Source: Saccharum officinarum (lineage: Eukaryota; Streptophyta; Magnoliopsida; Poales; Poaceae). Taken from it: a DNA stretch of 64,000 nt. Every line of letters begins with the position of its first letter. Position 1 is the first letter of the stretch. Under the pieces are notes generated by a model. That model worked only from the letters and a program-made list of their open reading frames with translations. It did not search any database and was not told the DNA's origin. The stretch spans positions 5,804,191-5,868,190 of the forward strand of contig CM036223.1 of the NCBI GenBank assembly GCA_020631735.1, read 5' to 3'. Made by a program: the position numbers and the translations under genes. Positions 33,536-45,072 of this stretch are shown in pieces.

Positions 33536-34550
33536 TAAAGCTGCACATTCAGCAGCAGAAAGAATAAAACATATAGTCATTCCCAAATTACACCACTATG
33601 TACGACCTACACGAAAATAGCCTGCCAATGGCTTTCATCGGTTGCGGTTAGGGCTTGAGATATTTTACCCGTTGTCACTAGTACAACATTCTTATCCGAG
33701 GCGGACAAAGCGTCTGCCTCCGCTTTATCTGCCTCCATTAATCTATTAACGTAGGCGGTCATATTAGGACAACCGTCTGCGTTAATGTATATTAACGGAG
33801 GCGGGCATTTTAAACCATCCGTCATCGGTAATCTATTAACGGAGGCGACAGTGCTAAGACGCCCGTCTTGCGTGCCACGAAAAGTGATTCACGTTTGACC
33901 AAGTTTTTAGTGAATAATATTTACATTTGTGGTTTTAAATTAATTTATTATAAAAATATATTTCATAATTAATCTGATGATATTTATTTGGTATCATAAA
34001 TATGGATGCTTTTTTATTTATAATTAGTCAAACTTAAGGTATTAAAATGTAACACTGTGCTAGAATTATATTCTTAGGGACGGAGGTAATATATACATAT
34101 AAAACTAAGATGCCTGCTACTTTCTAATTAAAGATCTCCAGCATCTTGTAATCCTCTAAGCTTAGCTTTGGTCCAGTTTCTGATCTTCTCGTACTTATGA
34201 TCATACGCTAACTCACTCTCCTCATTGAAGAACTTCCCCCTGATATGCACGCATTTGTGCAAGACGAATCCATATATGTCTGCTAGAGTTTGAGTTATAT
34301 TCTTATGGGTGACCTCTTCCTTTTTAAATTTTCACCAGTCTTGTGCTTTCTTGAGCTTCTTGTCCGGACTCTCTGAGGTACTCGCAAACATAGTTTGCAC
34401 ATAATAGTGACCCTATAGGTTGTTTGGAGCATTGTAGGATATATAACACACAATCGATTAGAACATATAGAGAGCATGCACGATATAATAGCACATATAA
34501 CTTTTGATACGTACTAGGAACGAAGTTATGCCTGACTTTTATTCTGTTGC
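33536..34550. other. 1015-bp block present only in duplication copy A
   Basis: Both edges share ttgc (33532-33535 and 34547-34550), and copy B passes straight through one ttgc at 37480-37483. The block contains a CACTA-like terminus and an AT-rich stretch ending in a Stowaway-like gggacggaggta at about 34078. It is either a microhomology deletion in copy B or an insertion in copy A. Confidence 0.6.
33676..33870 (+). mobile_element. CACTA terminus fragment
   Basis: Starts cactagtacaacattc, followed by repeats of 'aacggaggcg' / 'cgcctccgtt' type (33695-33850). This terminus-plus-subterminal-repeat pattern is typical of CACTA elements. No matching right end was seen; the family differs from those at 14654 and 55163. 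Confidence 0.55.
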
Positions 34551-34965
34551 CATTCTTCTTCTTCTTGGATCTTAAATCGAGGGATTCTGGATGCTCCAAG
34601 TTGTGCAATGGTATATAAGGAAATGAGCATGAGTTTTGTGCAATGGCATCTAAGGAAATGAACAACTTCCACATTTCTTATGGACATAAGAGCGTCCGTA
34701 ATGGCAACATATAAATCGCTAGTTAGATGAGACTTGAAAATAATAATAAAAAAGAGCATAGTGGTGGAGGATTGTGCAAGCTGTGAGAGAGTTGTTTCTA
34801 GGAGATCGTGCGAGAGTAGCTATTATGGAGTCGCTAGCTCTCTTAGATCTCTCTCCTTAATAGCTAATATAATTCTTTTTAAACTAGCTATTTGAAAACC
34901 ATTAAGAACATCCTAACAAGTTACACAAAATCAAGCTATAACTTTACATGTTTCTTTCCTGGGTA

Positions 34966-35020
34966 CTACCTTATTTTCTCTTGTTCTTGCTCCTTACGAG
35001 GAAGACCACGTAAAAGAGAA
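34966..35020 (-). pseudogene. Stub of ABCG transporter 3' end (copy A)
   Basis: On the minus strand this encodes the last residues of the ABCG protein (ending in an SKNKRK-stop equivalent) with two or three changes, then loses similarity. The rest of the transporter is absent. It marks the right end of duplication copy A. Confidence 0.75.
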
Positions 35021-35375
35021 TTACACAACAACGGAGAATTATATTGAACAATACACTCCCTGCCTAATTCCTTGAACCACGAAGAAACGACGCACAATTC
35101 TTAGCTCCAACTCATGCTCTACTTTTTACTGGATTTGGTCTACTCCAATATCTCAGAATAAATAACATAACTGGCCATCACAAGTTTTCTTAGAAATGCA
35201 CAAGTGTAGAGAGAAGAAAGACACGACACAGTGTTTTTCTCTCACAACAAATCAGTCAACAGTGTTTTTCAGCCAGCTTATCAGCATAGCCGAACGGGGC
35301 TATATGTACTGTATGGTTGCAACGCTCCACAGTAAATCGGCATGCATACTTTTCTGCTATTTCATTCTACAATAC

Positions 35376-35633
35376 TACTCCGTCTCATATAAAGAGTCGC
35401 CGTGGGAAGCATGCTGGTCAAACTTTCTCAACTTTGACTACGTTTGTAGAAAATGCGTGCAACATTTATATCTTTAAATAAGTTTATTATGAAAATATAT
35501 TCAAAGATCTACCTAATGATACTAATTATGTACCATAAATATTAATATTTTGTTAAATATATTTGGTCAAAGTTAAAAGCTATTGACTTTTTGAGAAGCG
35601 AGAATGACTCTTTTTTTTTGGGACGAAGGGAGT
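35376..35633. mobile_element. Stowaway-type MITE
   Basis: Left end actccgtctcatata, right end gggacgaagggag, in a ta/tag context. The AT-rich interior carries 'gtcaaactttctcaac' and 'ggtcaaagttaaaag' inverted motifs typical of grass Stowaway MITEs. Confidence 0.65.
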
Positions 35634-35809
35634 AGACAGGAATCGTGAGCACTTCATGTGATTTCTATGAGTGGTACTACTACTGTTGCTTCAGTAGTAT
35701 GTACACCACAAGCAACATGTATGGTCAAAGATCATAAGAATCTCAATAAATCGTGCAGTAAATATATATTTTCTTAAACATAAGAGGTTATTACATACAT
35801 ACACGTGCT

Positions 35810-35868
35810 AGGTTATTTTCTCTTGTTCTTGCTCCCTACGAGCAAAACCACATAAAAGAGAACCACAA
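35810..35868 (-). pseudogene. Second stub of ABCG 3' end
   Basis: ggttattttctcttgttc followed by ttgctccctacgagcaaaac repeats, in minus sense, the last 15 or so codons and stop of the ABCG gene at 37893-37942. The flanking sequence differs from copies A and B. Confidence 0.7.
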
Positions 35869-36159
35869 TGACTCGGTTAGAATGAGTCATTGTTGCTCAA
35901 CTTAATTGAAAAAAAAAAACTGGGACAAATTTAGAATAATTTCTGTAGAAGTAAAACACACAACACCAAAAAAAATGTTCCAGATGAAATGCATCACCTG
36001 GATTCTTCACTCCTAACAGTATCCATACATTGTATCACATCAATGTTTTTATTATGTTTATATTGTACAGATGAGTAGGAGTTAAGATATCTTCTACATA
36101 ATGTATTTATATCTTGCTCGGTGAACTACCATTATATTGGCCCTATTATGGATTGCTTA

Positions 36160-36455
36160 GACACTTAGAGCCTGTTTGGTTGCCCGCCGACGTCGGCCAC
36201 GCCAAACATGCTGCAGCCACGGACAACAGGCCAGTGTTTGGTTTGCATTTAAATAGTGGCAGCCACAGGTTTCTCCCGTTCATTTCTTGCCACGGTTGAG
36301 GCGGCTAAATACTTCGCCACGGAACTATGGCGGGCGCCACACTCTGGTGGCCGGGCGTGGCCGGCAACAAGCAGTCCCTTAGATAGTTGTCCTAGGCGTG
36401 GATTTTCGCCAGTTCCGCTGCTACCTAAAATATAGCAACTTTCACATTTCTTAAC
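36160..36455. other. GC-mixed intergenic segment, possibly a DNA-element relic
   Basis: Begins agagcctgtttggttgcc, a phrase common at DNA-transposon ends in grasses, and contains ggccgggcgtggccggc. No terminal inverted repeat pair or target duplication was confirmed. Confidence 0.25.
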
Positions 36456-36465
36456 ATGCTTCTGC

Positions 36466-36492
36466 TAGGTTATTTTCTCTCCTGCTCTCTGA
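36466..36492 (-). pseudogene. Third, very short stub similar to the ABCG 3' end
   Basis: tgctaggttattttctct followed by cctgctctc matches the start of the 35810 stub (tgctaggttattttctcttg) for about 20 bases and then diverges. Confidence 0.4.
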
Positions 36493-36689
36493 CGCGCGCG
36501 CAAGGCAGCAGCGTCGCGAGCCCGCATAACTGGATAGCGGAGCTAGGCTACGTGCCCTCTCTCACGCCAAATATGCCGGATGGAGTTTGTTTACAGGCCA
36601 CGATAGAGGACCCGGTGCAACATGTTTGGTCCGCTATTCGCTCGCATGTTTGTTTACCGGACGTAGGTAGCGGACCCGGTGCGAGCAGT

Positions 36690-37942
36690 CTTATTAGCTT
36701 GATAGTCTGTCAAATCTAAATAGTCGTTTGCGCCGATGGCGTATGTAATTATCTCTTCTTAATATGTCTGCCTTGTTCAGAATCTTTAAGAAAAAGTTCA
36801 CAGTAAAAGTGTGACAACATGCTTTTCTTCAGCACTTTTTTATGGCCGTGCACTGATATATGACGTTGACATTAATATGCTTTTTTCTTTCTTAGCTTGT
36901 TGTGATATGTATAGGATCAGTCTATTCGGAACTCGAGTGATCTGATCCATTTGAACACTCAAGCAATTTGGGAAACAAATCACATAAATGAGACAAAAAG
37001 ATAAAATTCGTGTGATTGAAGTCTAATGGTCACACGAGTAACCAAACAGGACAAAACACACAAAAAATACTATTAATAAAAATCGAGTGAAACAAACCTT
37101 AATTTCACTCAGATTATCCAACACCACCGTCCACCTTCACGCAGAACCACTACAACGAGTTCAAACCATAAAGAATTCTGAAAAAAAATAGAACCACATG
37201 CAAGAATTTAACAAAAGAAAAATATAATCAGAAAAGAAAACATATAAAAATATAGATCAAAAGAAAATAAAAAAATCATACATCAGAAATTTTCTATGAT
37301 GTGCAAAATTACAGAGATTTTGAGGGCATTGGCTCCAACAAACAAACCAAAAAACTGAAAACGCAGAAAACAAAAAATCAAGTGCTACAAGACCATTTAA
37401 CACATGAATTTTACATACTCTAACTGAAATTTGACAAATCAATTACACAACTGAACTATCTAAAACCACATACTACCATTTGCCATTCTTCTTCTTCTCG
37501 ATCTTAAATCGAGGGATTCTGGATCCTCCAAGTTGTGCAATGGTATATAAGGAAATGAGCATAAGTTTTGTGCAATGGCATCTAAGGAAATGAACAACTT
37601 CCACGTTTCTTATGGAGCGTCCGTAATGGCAACATATAAATCGCTAGCTAGATGAGACTCGGAAATAATAAAAAAAGAGCACAGTGGTGTAAAGGGTTAT
37701 ACAAGCTGTGAGAGAGTTGTTTCTAGGAGATCGTGCGAGTAGCTATTATAAAGTCGCTAGCTCTCTTATATCTCTCTCCTTAATAGCTAATAGAATTCTT
37801 TTTAAACTAACTATTTGAAACCCATTAGGAACATCCTAACAAGTTACACAAATCAAGCTATAGCTTTACATGTTTCTTTTGTGGGTACTACCTTATTTTC
37901 TCTTATTCTTGCTTCCTACGAGCAAGACCACGTAAAAGAGAA
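36690..37942. repeat. Local duplication, right copy (B), with hAT empty site
   Basis: Collinear with 31635-35020 minus its three insertions. It runs into the 3' end of the intact-length ABCG gene, so B is probably the parental copy. It preserves the single target ttttgagg at 37318-37325 where copy A has the hAT-like element. Confidence 0.85.
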
Positions 37943-39961
37943 CCCTAAAAAAGAACCCCCATGCCACTGTCACCAGCAGGCACTTCCACTTGCTGATGTC
38001 CATGACAGCCTGCTGCGCCAGCACGTCTGCGCCGGTGGCCACGCATGTATCTGCTGTAACGTTGGTGCCCAGAGTGGCACTGATGGCATCGAGCACCTTC
38101 ATCTTGACAGCCTTCGGCATGCGCCCGATCGGCGTGCCATCGAACATCTGCACACCGCGCGAGAAGCAGCGCGACGCCCCGCCAAACTCGTTCTGAAGAA
38201 CCGCCTGGTATGGATACTTCACCAGCGACAGGTAGTGGAACCAAATCCAGTAGTCGGGGATGCGATCCCTGGTGATGAAGAAGCCGGAGAAGAGGAGGAA
38301 GTAGGCGAGGATGGCGACGACCACCGTGTACCCCAGCATGACGTGCGGCACCACCGCGGAGAGGAACGTGACGAAGCCGCTGCCCGCCCAGAAGGAGGCG
38401 AGGACGATGAGCACGAAGAAGAGGAACGACGAGGCGCCGCCGGCCAGCCCCACCGCCCAGAACGTGGTGACCGCGAACGCCAGCGACAGGAGCACCAGCG
38501 GCGGGAACGCGACGACGGCGTTGGCCAGCACGTAGGAGATGCGGCGGTAGGCGTTGTGCGCGGTCTCGCGGAGGTAGATGTGCCGCTCCTGCACGAACAC
38601 GGGAAGCGCGTCGGCGCACACGTAGAACATGGTGGACATGGCCATGGCGAAGAAGCCCAGCCGCTCCTGCACGCCCTTGGGGGTGTCGTCGAGGCGCCAG
38701 AAGACGGTGGCCAGGATCAATCCCGTCACCATGATGGTGCCGAGCCGCATCACGAAGAGCTCCGGCATGCGGCCCGTGTTGGTGAAGGAGCGCTTGATGA
38801 GCACCCACACCTCCGTCCACGGCGGGTTCGCGAACGTCGGCACCGACGACCCGGTGACCGCGCTCCCGCCGCGGGGACCGCTCCCGGCCACCAGCTTCCC
38901 GCGGGACACGCTCTCGGCGATGGCGAGCTCCAGCGGCATCAGCTTGTTGTTGTTGTTTTCCACGGCAGCGGACGACGAGCTGCTGTGTTGCCACTTGACG
39001 TTGAAATCGGCAAGCGGGGCGGCGCCGTCGGGCTGACGCTCGTACTCGCGGATGGTGTCGAGCGCGAACTCGGCCGGGTTCTCGTTGTCCGGGACGGTCG
39101 CGCCGAACTCGGCGAAGAACGGCTTCAGTCCGGCGGGCGTGCCGGCGTACACGGTGCGGCCGCGCGAGAGCAGGAGCAGGCTGTCGAGGATGCCGAGGAT
39201 GCGCGTGCTGGGCTGGTGGATGGTCATGACGACGACGCTGCCGCTCTGGGCGATGCGGCGGAGCACCTGCACCACCATGAAGGCGCTGGCCGAGTCGAGC
39301 CCGGACGTGGGCTCGTCGAGGAACAGCAGGATGGGGTCGTGGATGATGTCCGTCCCGATGGACACGCGCCGGCGCTCCCCTCCCGACACCCCGCGGTGTC
39401 CCTCGTCTCCGATGATGGTGTCGGCGGCGCGGGAGAGTCCCAGCTGGTCGATGAGCGCGTCGACGCGCGCTTGCTTCCGCTCGGCAGACAGCGCACGGTG
39501 AGCATCGCGTACAGGAGGTCGTCCTGCATGACGTGCGCGGAGATGGCGCGCAAGCGGCGGCCGTGAAGTGGCTCCCCGTTGAGCGTGACGGCGCCGCGGA
39601 GGCTGTCCCGCGCGATGCGGCCGGCCAGCGCGTCTAGGAGCGTGGACTTACCCGACCCGCTGGCGCCCATGACGGCGAGCAGCTCGCCCGCGCGCGCCGC
39701 GCCGGAGACGCCGTCGAGCAGCGTCTTGGTGCGCCTGGACGATCCAGACGACGTCGGCGGGGGCGTGTCCGCGGACGCCACCGGGTGGCGCCCCGACGAC
39801 TGCGGCAGGAGGCCGCCGCCGCCGCCCTTGCTGCGGCTCCTCACGCTGTAGGACAGGTCGGCGAAGTTGAGCACGTAGGGGACTGGCGCGAGCGGTGGCT
39901 TTGCGGCGTCGGCCTCCTCGGGGAAGTCTATGTCGACCACGGCATGGCCGGTGGCTGCCAT
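37893..39961 (-). pseudogene. Half-size ABC transporter, subfamily G (WBC type), single exon with one frame break
   Basis: ABCG half-transporters dimerise in the plasma membrane and export lipids, waxes, suberin precursors or hormones; the substrate here is unknown. From Met at 39961: an N-terminal lead, Walker [10 protein letters not shown] (residues 99-107) and an MQDDLL Q-loop region. After residue about 156 (39491) the frame changes. The continuing frame (532 residues) has the signature VSGGERRR, Walker [15 protein letters not shown], the HQP switch, and an ABC2 membrane domain with about six hydrophobic spans ([93 protein letters not shown]). About 13-14 residues normally following LTVR are missing, equal to a deletion near 40 bp. 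Without it the protein would be about 700 residues, normal for the family. No intron; very high GC. Resembles the clade that includes rice RCN1/OsABCG5. Confidence 0.9.
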
Positions 39962-40078
39962 GTGTGGTTGTGTTGGTTCTAACTTCTAAGCGCCGGCGAG
40001 CGGCGAGGGCGGACAGGTTGTTTGGATTGCCGGCCGCAGGCGCGTGAGGAGCGTGGGCTGGGCTCGTTTCCGTCTTCT

Positions 40079-40086
40079 CTTATAGG
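40079..40086 (-). promoter_or_regulatory. TATA-like box of the ABCG gene
   Basis: Minus-strand ctataaga about 120 bases upstream of the Met codon at 39961, the only TATA-like element in the GC-rich 5' flank. Confidence 0.35.
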
Positions 40087-40886
40087 AGCGGTGCGTGCGT
40101 GGCCGAGCTGGGCTCGAAGTCGGAGTAGAGTAGGAGACCGAGTTGGGCAGCTGGGCTGGGCCCTGGACGTATCGTGTCGTCCAAAGAACACAGACATTTA
40201 TTCCCAACTGTACTGAGACACGATATGGTTCTGCCAGCGCAACACCTGGCCTGTAGCTGTTAATTACGCATCCAAATGCTCCCACAACACTTGAAGAATT
40301 ATATGTGGACTTCAATTACGCATTTAAATCCACTCAAAAAAATTACGCATTTAAACGAGAGCCGTCAAGGTGAGAAGCGAGGAGCTGCATTTATTGGCCA
40401 GTGGGGGTCTTTTGCTGAGCTGATCCAAAAAAAAAAAGCCTCCTCCAAATATACCAACGTTCCGCAAAGAGGGACGTTTAGGTTTGTTCTACGTAAAAAT
40501 ATTCTTTGTTTGATTAAGTTTATACATATCACCAAATAGATTAATAGCTATAAAAATATATTTCCAGCTGCCCTGTACTACTAGTGCGCTGAACTCTATA
40601 ACTTGGGAGATTTGCTCCCTCATTGCAGCAAGTTGCTGCTAGGGCAGCTCCGGTGTGACCATCGAACCGAGCATACAGTTTCCTATACCGTGTCATAGGG
40701 CGGAATGCTGCCAGTGTGAACATCGGCTCGTGGTACCCACCACTCACTCTACAACCCAAGTAAAATAATATTTATTTGCCGACGCGTCCATTGCTTTGTC
40801 TCTGCAAAATTCTCCATTTGTTTATTCAACTTGGTTCAATGCTTCAGCAAGGTCCGCTTTTCGTTCTAAGACTGACTGCACTGGGT

Positions 40887-40919
40887 CCGCTATCCGCGTC
40901 TGCTACGCGCGGATAGCGG
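40887..40919. repeat. Hairpin with 12-bp perfect stem
   Basis: ccgctatccgcg at 40887-40898 pairs with cgcggatagcgg at 40908-40919 around a 9-base loop. It lies in the left part of the GC-rich element; 'gctatccgc' recurs at about 41010. Confidence 0.8.
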
Positions 40920-41392
40920 ATGAAAGTGCCGCAACGGCGTCCGGTTTGTCGCCATGTCATTTGGCATCGCGCGGTCGGTCCTCTAGATTTGGCGGGGTAC
41001 CGTGCCTGCGCTATCCGCCTGCCCCGGCCCCACCACGCGACGACAGAGGAGAGAGATGATCGGCTCGCTCGTCCTTGCACCCATCCGCCGCCGCCGCGAG
41101 CTTGTCCGGCCACCGCTCGTGAATCGGCCTTGCCGACCCTAGCCGGGGCGTCGGCTCGCGCCCAAGGGCCTCGCGCGCCTCGCCCAGTCTCGCCGTCGCA
41201 GCTCGTGGCTGCGATGGCCGGGACGAGCTCGTGGCCGCGGCGGAGGAAGCGAGGAGAGGGCTCACCGGCGCAGAGAAGGGGAGGGAGGCGCCGCGAGGTC
41301 GTGCCCGCCGCGCGCTCGCCCACGCCGCCGCTCGCGAATCGTCGGCGGGGTGGTCTTCTTGGTGCTCGCGACTGAGAGGGAGGCGCCGCACC

Positions 41393-41700
41393 CGCGACCG
41401 AGCTCGCCCGCGCCACGCCGTGCTCGCCCGCGCCGGAGGAGGTGGCCGTCCCCGCGCCAGGCCCACCGGAGGGAGCTCCGCGGCGGCCGGCCCCACGCCC
41501 GCCGGAGGAGGCGGCCGCCCCCGTGCCGTGCTCGCCCCCGCGCCCGCGACCGAGCTCACCCGCGCCACGCCGTGCTCGCCCACGCCAAAGGAAGTGGCCG
41601 TCCCCGCGCCGGGCCCGCCGGAGGGAGCAGAGGAGCTCCGCGGCGGCCGGCCCCGTGCCCGCCGGAGGAGGCGGCCGCCCCCGCGCCGTGGCCGTGCCCG
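41393..41700. repeat. Two-copy tandem duplication, period 152 bp
   Basis: cgcgaccgagctcgcccgcg at 41393 recurs at 41545 with few changes, through 'gagctccgcggcggccggcc' and 'gccggaggaggcggccgcc'. It explains the repetitive Ala/Pro/Arg-rich translations in this stretch. Confidence 0.85.
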
Positions 41701-42088
41701 TCGTGGCCCGCGCCGCCGTGGGCGTGCCCACCGTGCACGACGAGGAGCTCGGGCGACACGGCCGGGAAGAAGGGGAAGGATAAGGAGAGAGAAGAGAGAG
41801 GAGAGAGAATAGGGAGGGAGGGTGGCCGGTGAGAAAAAAAAAAGAAAAAAAACTGACGCGTGGGTCCCACTGATATAGAGTAGAGATATAGAGGATGGAT
41901 GAGTGCGGGAGAAAGTGATATAGAGGAGAGAATCTCGATGACCAGGATGGAATATTCCTTTAAGAGGATGGATTTAGAGTACGACGAGTGCGGGTACTCT
42001 GACACAAACGGTTCGCCTCTCACAGTGTGCTCGGTTCAATTCTAGAGTCCCACCCACGGTTCGACTTTTTTATACACCGGAGCTGCTC

Positions 42089-43374
42089 TAATAAATTTGC
42101 CAATTATAAAAGAAAATTATAAAATATATTTCATAGCTAATCTAATGAAATTTGTTTAGTGTCATAGATATTAGTATTTCATAAAATATAGTTAAATTTA
42201 AGATTATTTGACTTAGGACAAAACCAAAATGACACTCTTGGCAATTTTCTTGAGAGATAGTACGTGATTCCTCAAATTTTTTAGATTATTAGTATATACT
42301 ATATCTCACACCCGGGCATGGATTTTGTGAACATCCATCAACTTTTTGAGAGAACTCCAATGTCTTAAGAGGATTGGACATCTAGATTAAGAGAGTTTCA
42401 CACCTGATTTTCAATTACACTGATTCACCTTACAAATTACATTAAAAAAACATTGAAACAAGTGCCGTCAAAAGGGAAAAAAAACATTGAAACTCAACTG
42501 AAACATTTAAGTGGCAGACTTTGGCCACACCTGAATTTTGTTTTTTCCCCTTATATGCAAGCTATTTACTCCATCTGTTCAAAAGTATTTATTATTTTGA
42601 ATAATATGTAATTTTTACTAGTATCTTCCCATACCATATACTCCCTCTGTCCCTAAATATTTGTCGCTAGGATTAATAACATTTGTATCTAATGGTATTT
42701 ACTCTATACAAGTTTGGCTAGGTTTCTAGAAAAATATATTAACAACATTTGTATCTCCAAATAAATTTATTATAAAAATTAATTTAACGATCTATCTAAT
42801 GATATTAATTATATACCATAATTTTATTTTATATATATTAGTCAAAGTTGTTTCTTAGAAAATGAAAACAACAGTTAAAAAAAGGAGTGACGCACGTGAA
42901 GGGATTGGGGCCGCGGCGACGGGAGACTAAAGTTGGCGTTGTACCATCTCGCCTTGCTCCATGGACAAGAGAGGCTCAAGCGCACAGGATCTAGAGGCCG
43001 CGGTAAGAAACGGTTTCTACCATTTTTTACTTTCTCTTCAATAAATAGGCTGCACATCAGCAAATTACTTATGTGACAGTTCAATTACTGTCCATGAATA
43101 CTTCCATGGTTTCTACGTTGAGAGTGTCCTAACAAAAAACTACACAATAATCATGTAAGACGAAGTAGTAGAACTGTTAACTGTGAAGAACAGAGCATAT
43201 AGCGAGGCCAACAGTCACAACATGAGATCAATGCGAACCGATACATCTGATCAACCAAACTTGAAGTCACAGAAGGATAACACAGTTTACCACTCAAGAT
43301 TATACCGTCACAAACTACTTTAAACAAAGGCCAGATGTTCCACAAAAACTGATGCGGCACGGAAGCACAGCTTC
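42089..43374. other. Intergenic 3' flank of the L13a locus with Stowaway-like sequence
   Basis: A Stowaway-like MITE lies at about 42641-42887 (left end ctccctctgtccctaaat, right end aaaaaggagtg). A degraded relative is at 42095-42235. The 250 bases before 43374 should include the L13a 3' UTR. Nothing else is supported. Confidence 0.45.
42641..42887. mobile_element. Stowaway-type MITE
   Basis: Preceded by ta; left end ctccctctgtccctaaatat. The interior shows 'gtatctccaaataaatttat', and the right end aaaaaggagtg is an imperfect inverse. About 247 bp. Confidence 0.55.
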
Positions 43375-45003
43375 TCAGTACTTAATCGGGGCAAGAATCT
43401 CCAGCTGAGATCCCAGCTTCTCCTCCCGCTGTCTTCTCAGCCTTGACGCGCAGCTTAGCCAGTTGCTTCCTCCTCTCATAGGCAACCTTGCCTTCTCCTT
43501 CCTCTTCTCCTCAAGCTCCTGATAGAGCAAACAAAAGGCAGTCAGATAGACACACAGTACGATAGATTCCAATGTAAAAGAACAGAGCCATAAAACTTCA
43601 GCAACTCCTAATGCCGCTTTTGAGTGGTCACGTGAACTGAGTCTTTTTATAATTGCAATGTGATAAGCCTCAGAGATCTTGGTGGTTAAGATCATCAAAT
43701 GGGAACACCCATCAAGAGTAGCAAATATTTTGATCACATCATAGGCACATAACAATATAAACAAACAATTCATTATGATCTCAAAATGTTAAATGCAAAG
43801 CGACAATGTAACTCCACACAGAACCATATATACATTATGATCTGAAAATGTTATATATCATCACAACAAATGTGTGTATCAATAAATCAACCACGATGGC
43901 ACAAACATCAGCAAAAGCATTAGATTGCCAGACCAAAAAGGCAAGTATGTTCTGATGTGAATGATTTTGTCAGAAGTAGCTGGTTGTTGAATCATATTAT
44001 AAAATCAATCCAATTGATTTTCTCTTCATCATCCAGAATCATGCACAGTTCAGCAGAATATCTCTCCCAACTTGTAAAGGTTATTCTAGTCTAGCAATAA
44101 GAATTCAACAACAAAAGTGAAGAATTGACAATAACAAAGATGCCCAGCACAGAGGAAACTGGATAAACAATCTTCTAGAAATTCATAACATTATTATGTA
44201 CACAGGTAGATGAAAAGTGTGGGCAATTCATTTCCATTTAGAATCATGATACTAACCCGCCACAAACTAGCAACTAGCAATTAAAGTGTTTGGTGCAAAA
44301 CGATGACACATACATTCGAACAAGCACATAAGAGGGGGGAAACGCTTACCCTGATGGTGTCATGGTAGTTCCATCCGACCTCCTTAGAGAGCTCACGAGG
44401 AGGCAGTACTTGTGCCCAGGCTGCAGCCTCAGAACCCTACAAACGAACCACAACAGCAGAATACCATCAGACACGAACAAACATCACATCACAGGATAAA
44501 TCAGCCAGCAATCAGACAAATCTCGAACACATACTTAAGAGCGTCAGGATGACGACGCGCTTGGTCTTGTCATACGGCGGCGGTACGCCCTCGTACGTCT
44601 TGAGCCTCGCCAGCGCCGCCTCTCCCTCTTGGTCTGTGCGGAATCATCCTGCAAAACAACCGCACCGCAGCACACACACATAAATAAAACGTACATTGCA
44701 AAGCAAAATGGGAAGAACAGGGAGAAACACATACCCGCGGATGGTACGCCACAGGATCTTGCAGGCGCGGAAGTGAGATGGGCCCGTGGGACGGCTTGGT
44801 GTCATCCGCTTGCGGAGAAACGGAGGTACTTCATCTTCTGGCGGACGAGGCCGCCGGACATGCAGATCTCCTCGCAGCGGACGACGACGACCTTCTGCCC
44901 ATTGAGCAGCTCTTTGGCGATGATCGAGGAGAGCCGACCCAGCATGTTGGTGGCGCGCGTCCACCACGATGCGCTTTGCGCACACGCCGGAGCCGGACAC
45001 CAT
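43375..45003 (-). pseudogene. RPL13A: 60S ribosomal protein L13a (uL13) gene, four exons with single-base indels
   Basis: L13a is a structural protein of the cytosolic large ribosomal subunit, about 206 residues in plants. Exon 1 (45003-44735) starts [18 protein letters not shown] and includes FLRKRM and ILWRTIRG. Exon 2 (44648-44535) covers the MIPH…LKTYEGV…YDKTKRVV region, exon 3 (about 44436-44349) the VLRLQPGHKYCLL region, exon 4 (43518-43375) ELEEKRKEKA to LGSQLEILAPIKY-stop. All introns have gt...ag ends, so it is not a processed copy. About ten one-base indels break the frame (four in exon 1, three in exon 2, one in exon 3, two in exon 4), mostly in short runs. Residues between them stay highly conserved and no substitution stop was seen. 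This fits poor consensus sequence beside the 100-N gap at least as well as a pseudogene. Confidence 0.9.
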
Positions 45004-45072
45004 CGCTCCGTTACCTGTGAGGCGGCGGCGCGCTAGGTTAGGATGGTTGTGTGGAAGCGGGTGAGAGGGTTC

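Larger units (their letters stand above)
31635..35020. repeat. Local duplication, left copy (A)
   Basis: 31635-33535 and 34551-35020 match 36690-37942 collinearly, starting at cttattagcttgatag and ending in the 3' end of the ABCG coding sequence. Copy A carries three pieces not in copy B: a MITE at about 32030-32240, an 895-bp hAT-like element (32476-33370) and a 1015-bp block (33536-34550). The match includes about 45 bp of ABCG coding sequence. Confidence 0.85.
40643..42088. mobile_element. GC-rich DNA transposon with ggcagctccggtgt termini
   Basis: Left end gggcagctccggtgtgacc and right end acaccggagctgctc are inverted repeats of about 14 bases. Secondary matches (tcgaacc, gagcacac) extend inward. 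The interior holds a 12-bp-stem hairpin (40887-40919), a tandem duplication of 152 bp (41393-41700) and GC content high enough to keep all frames open. Target duplication not identified. The open frames, up to 295 residues and Ala/Arg/Pro-rich, have no domain and are not called as genes. Confidence 0.5.

Noticed and set aside
37815..39566. 583-residue plus-strand open frame, rich in H, R, E and G
   Set aside because: It is exactly antisense to the conserved ABCG coding sequence and is open only because of high GC at third positions.
40844..41812. Ala/Arg/Pro-rich open frames of up to 295 residues on both strands
   Set aside because: They come from a GC-rich tandem-duplicated transposon interior; no domain recognised.
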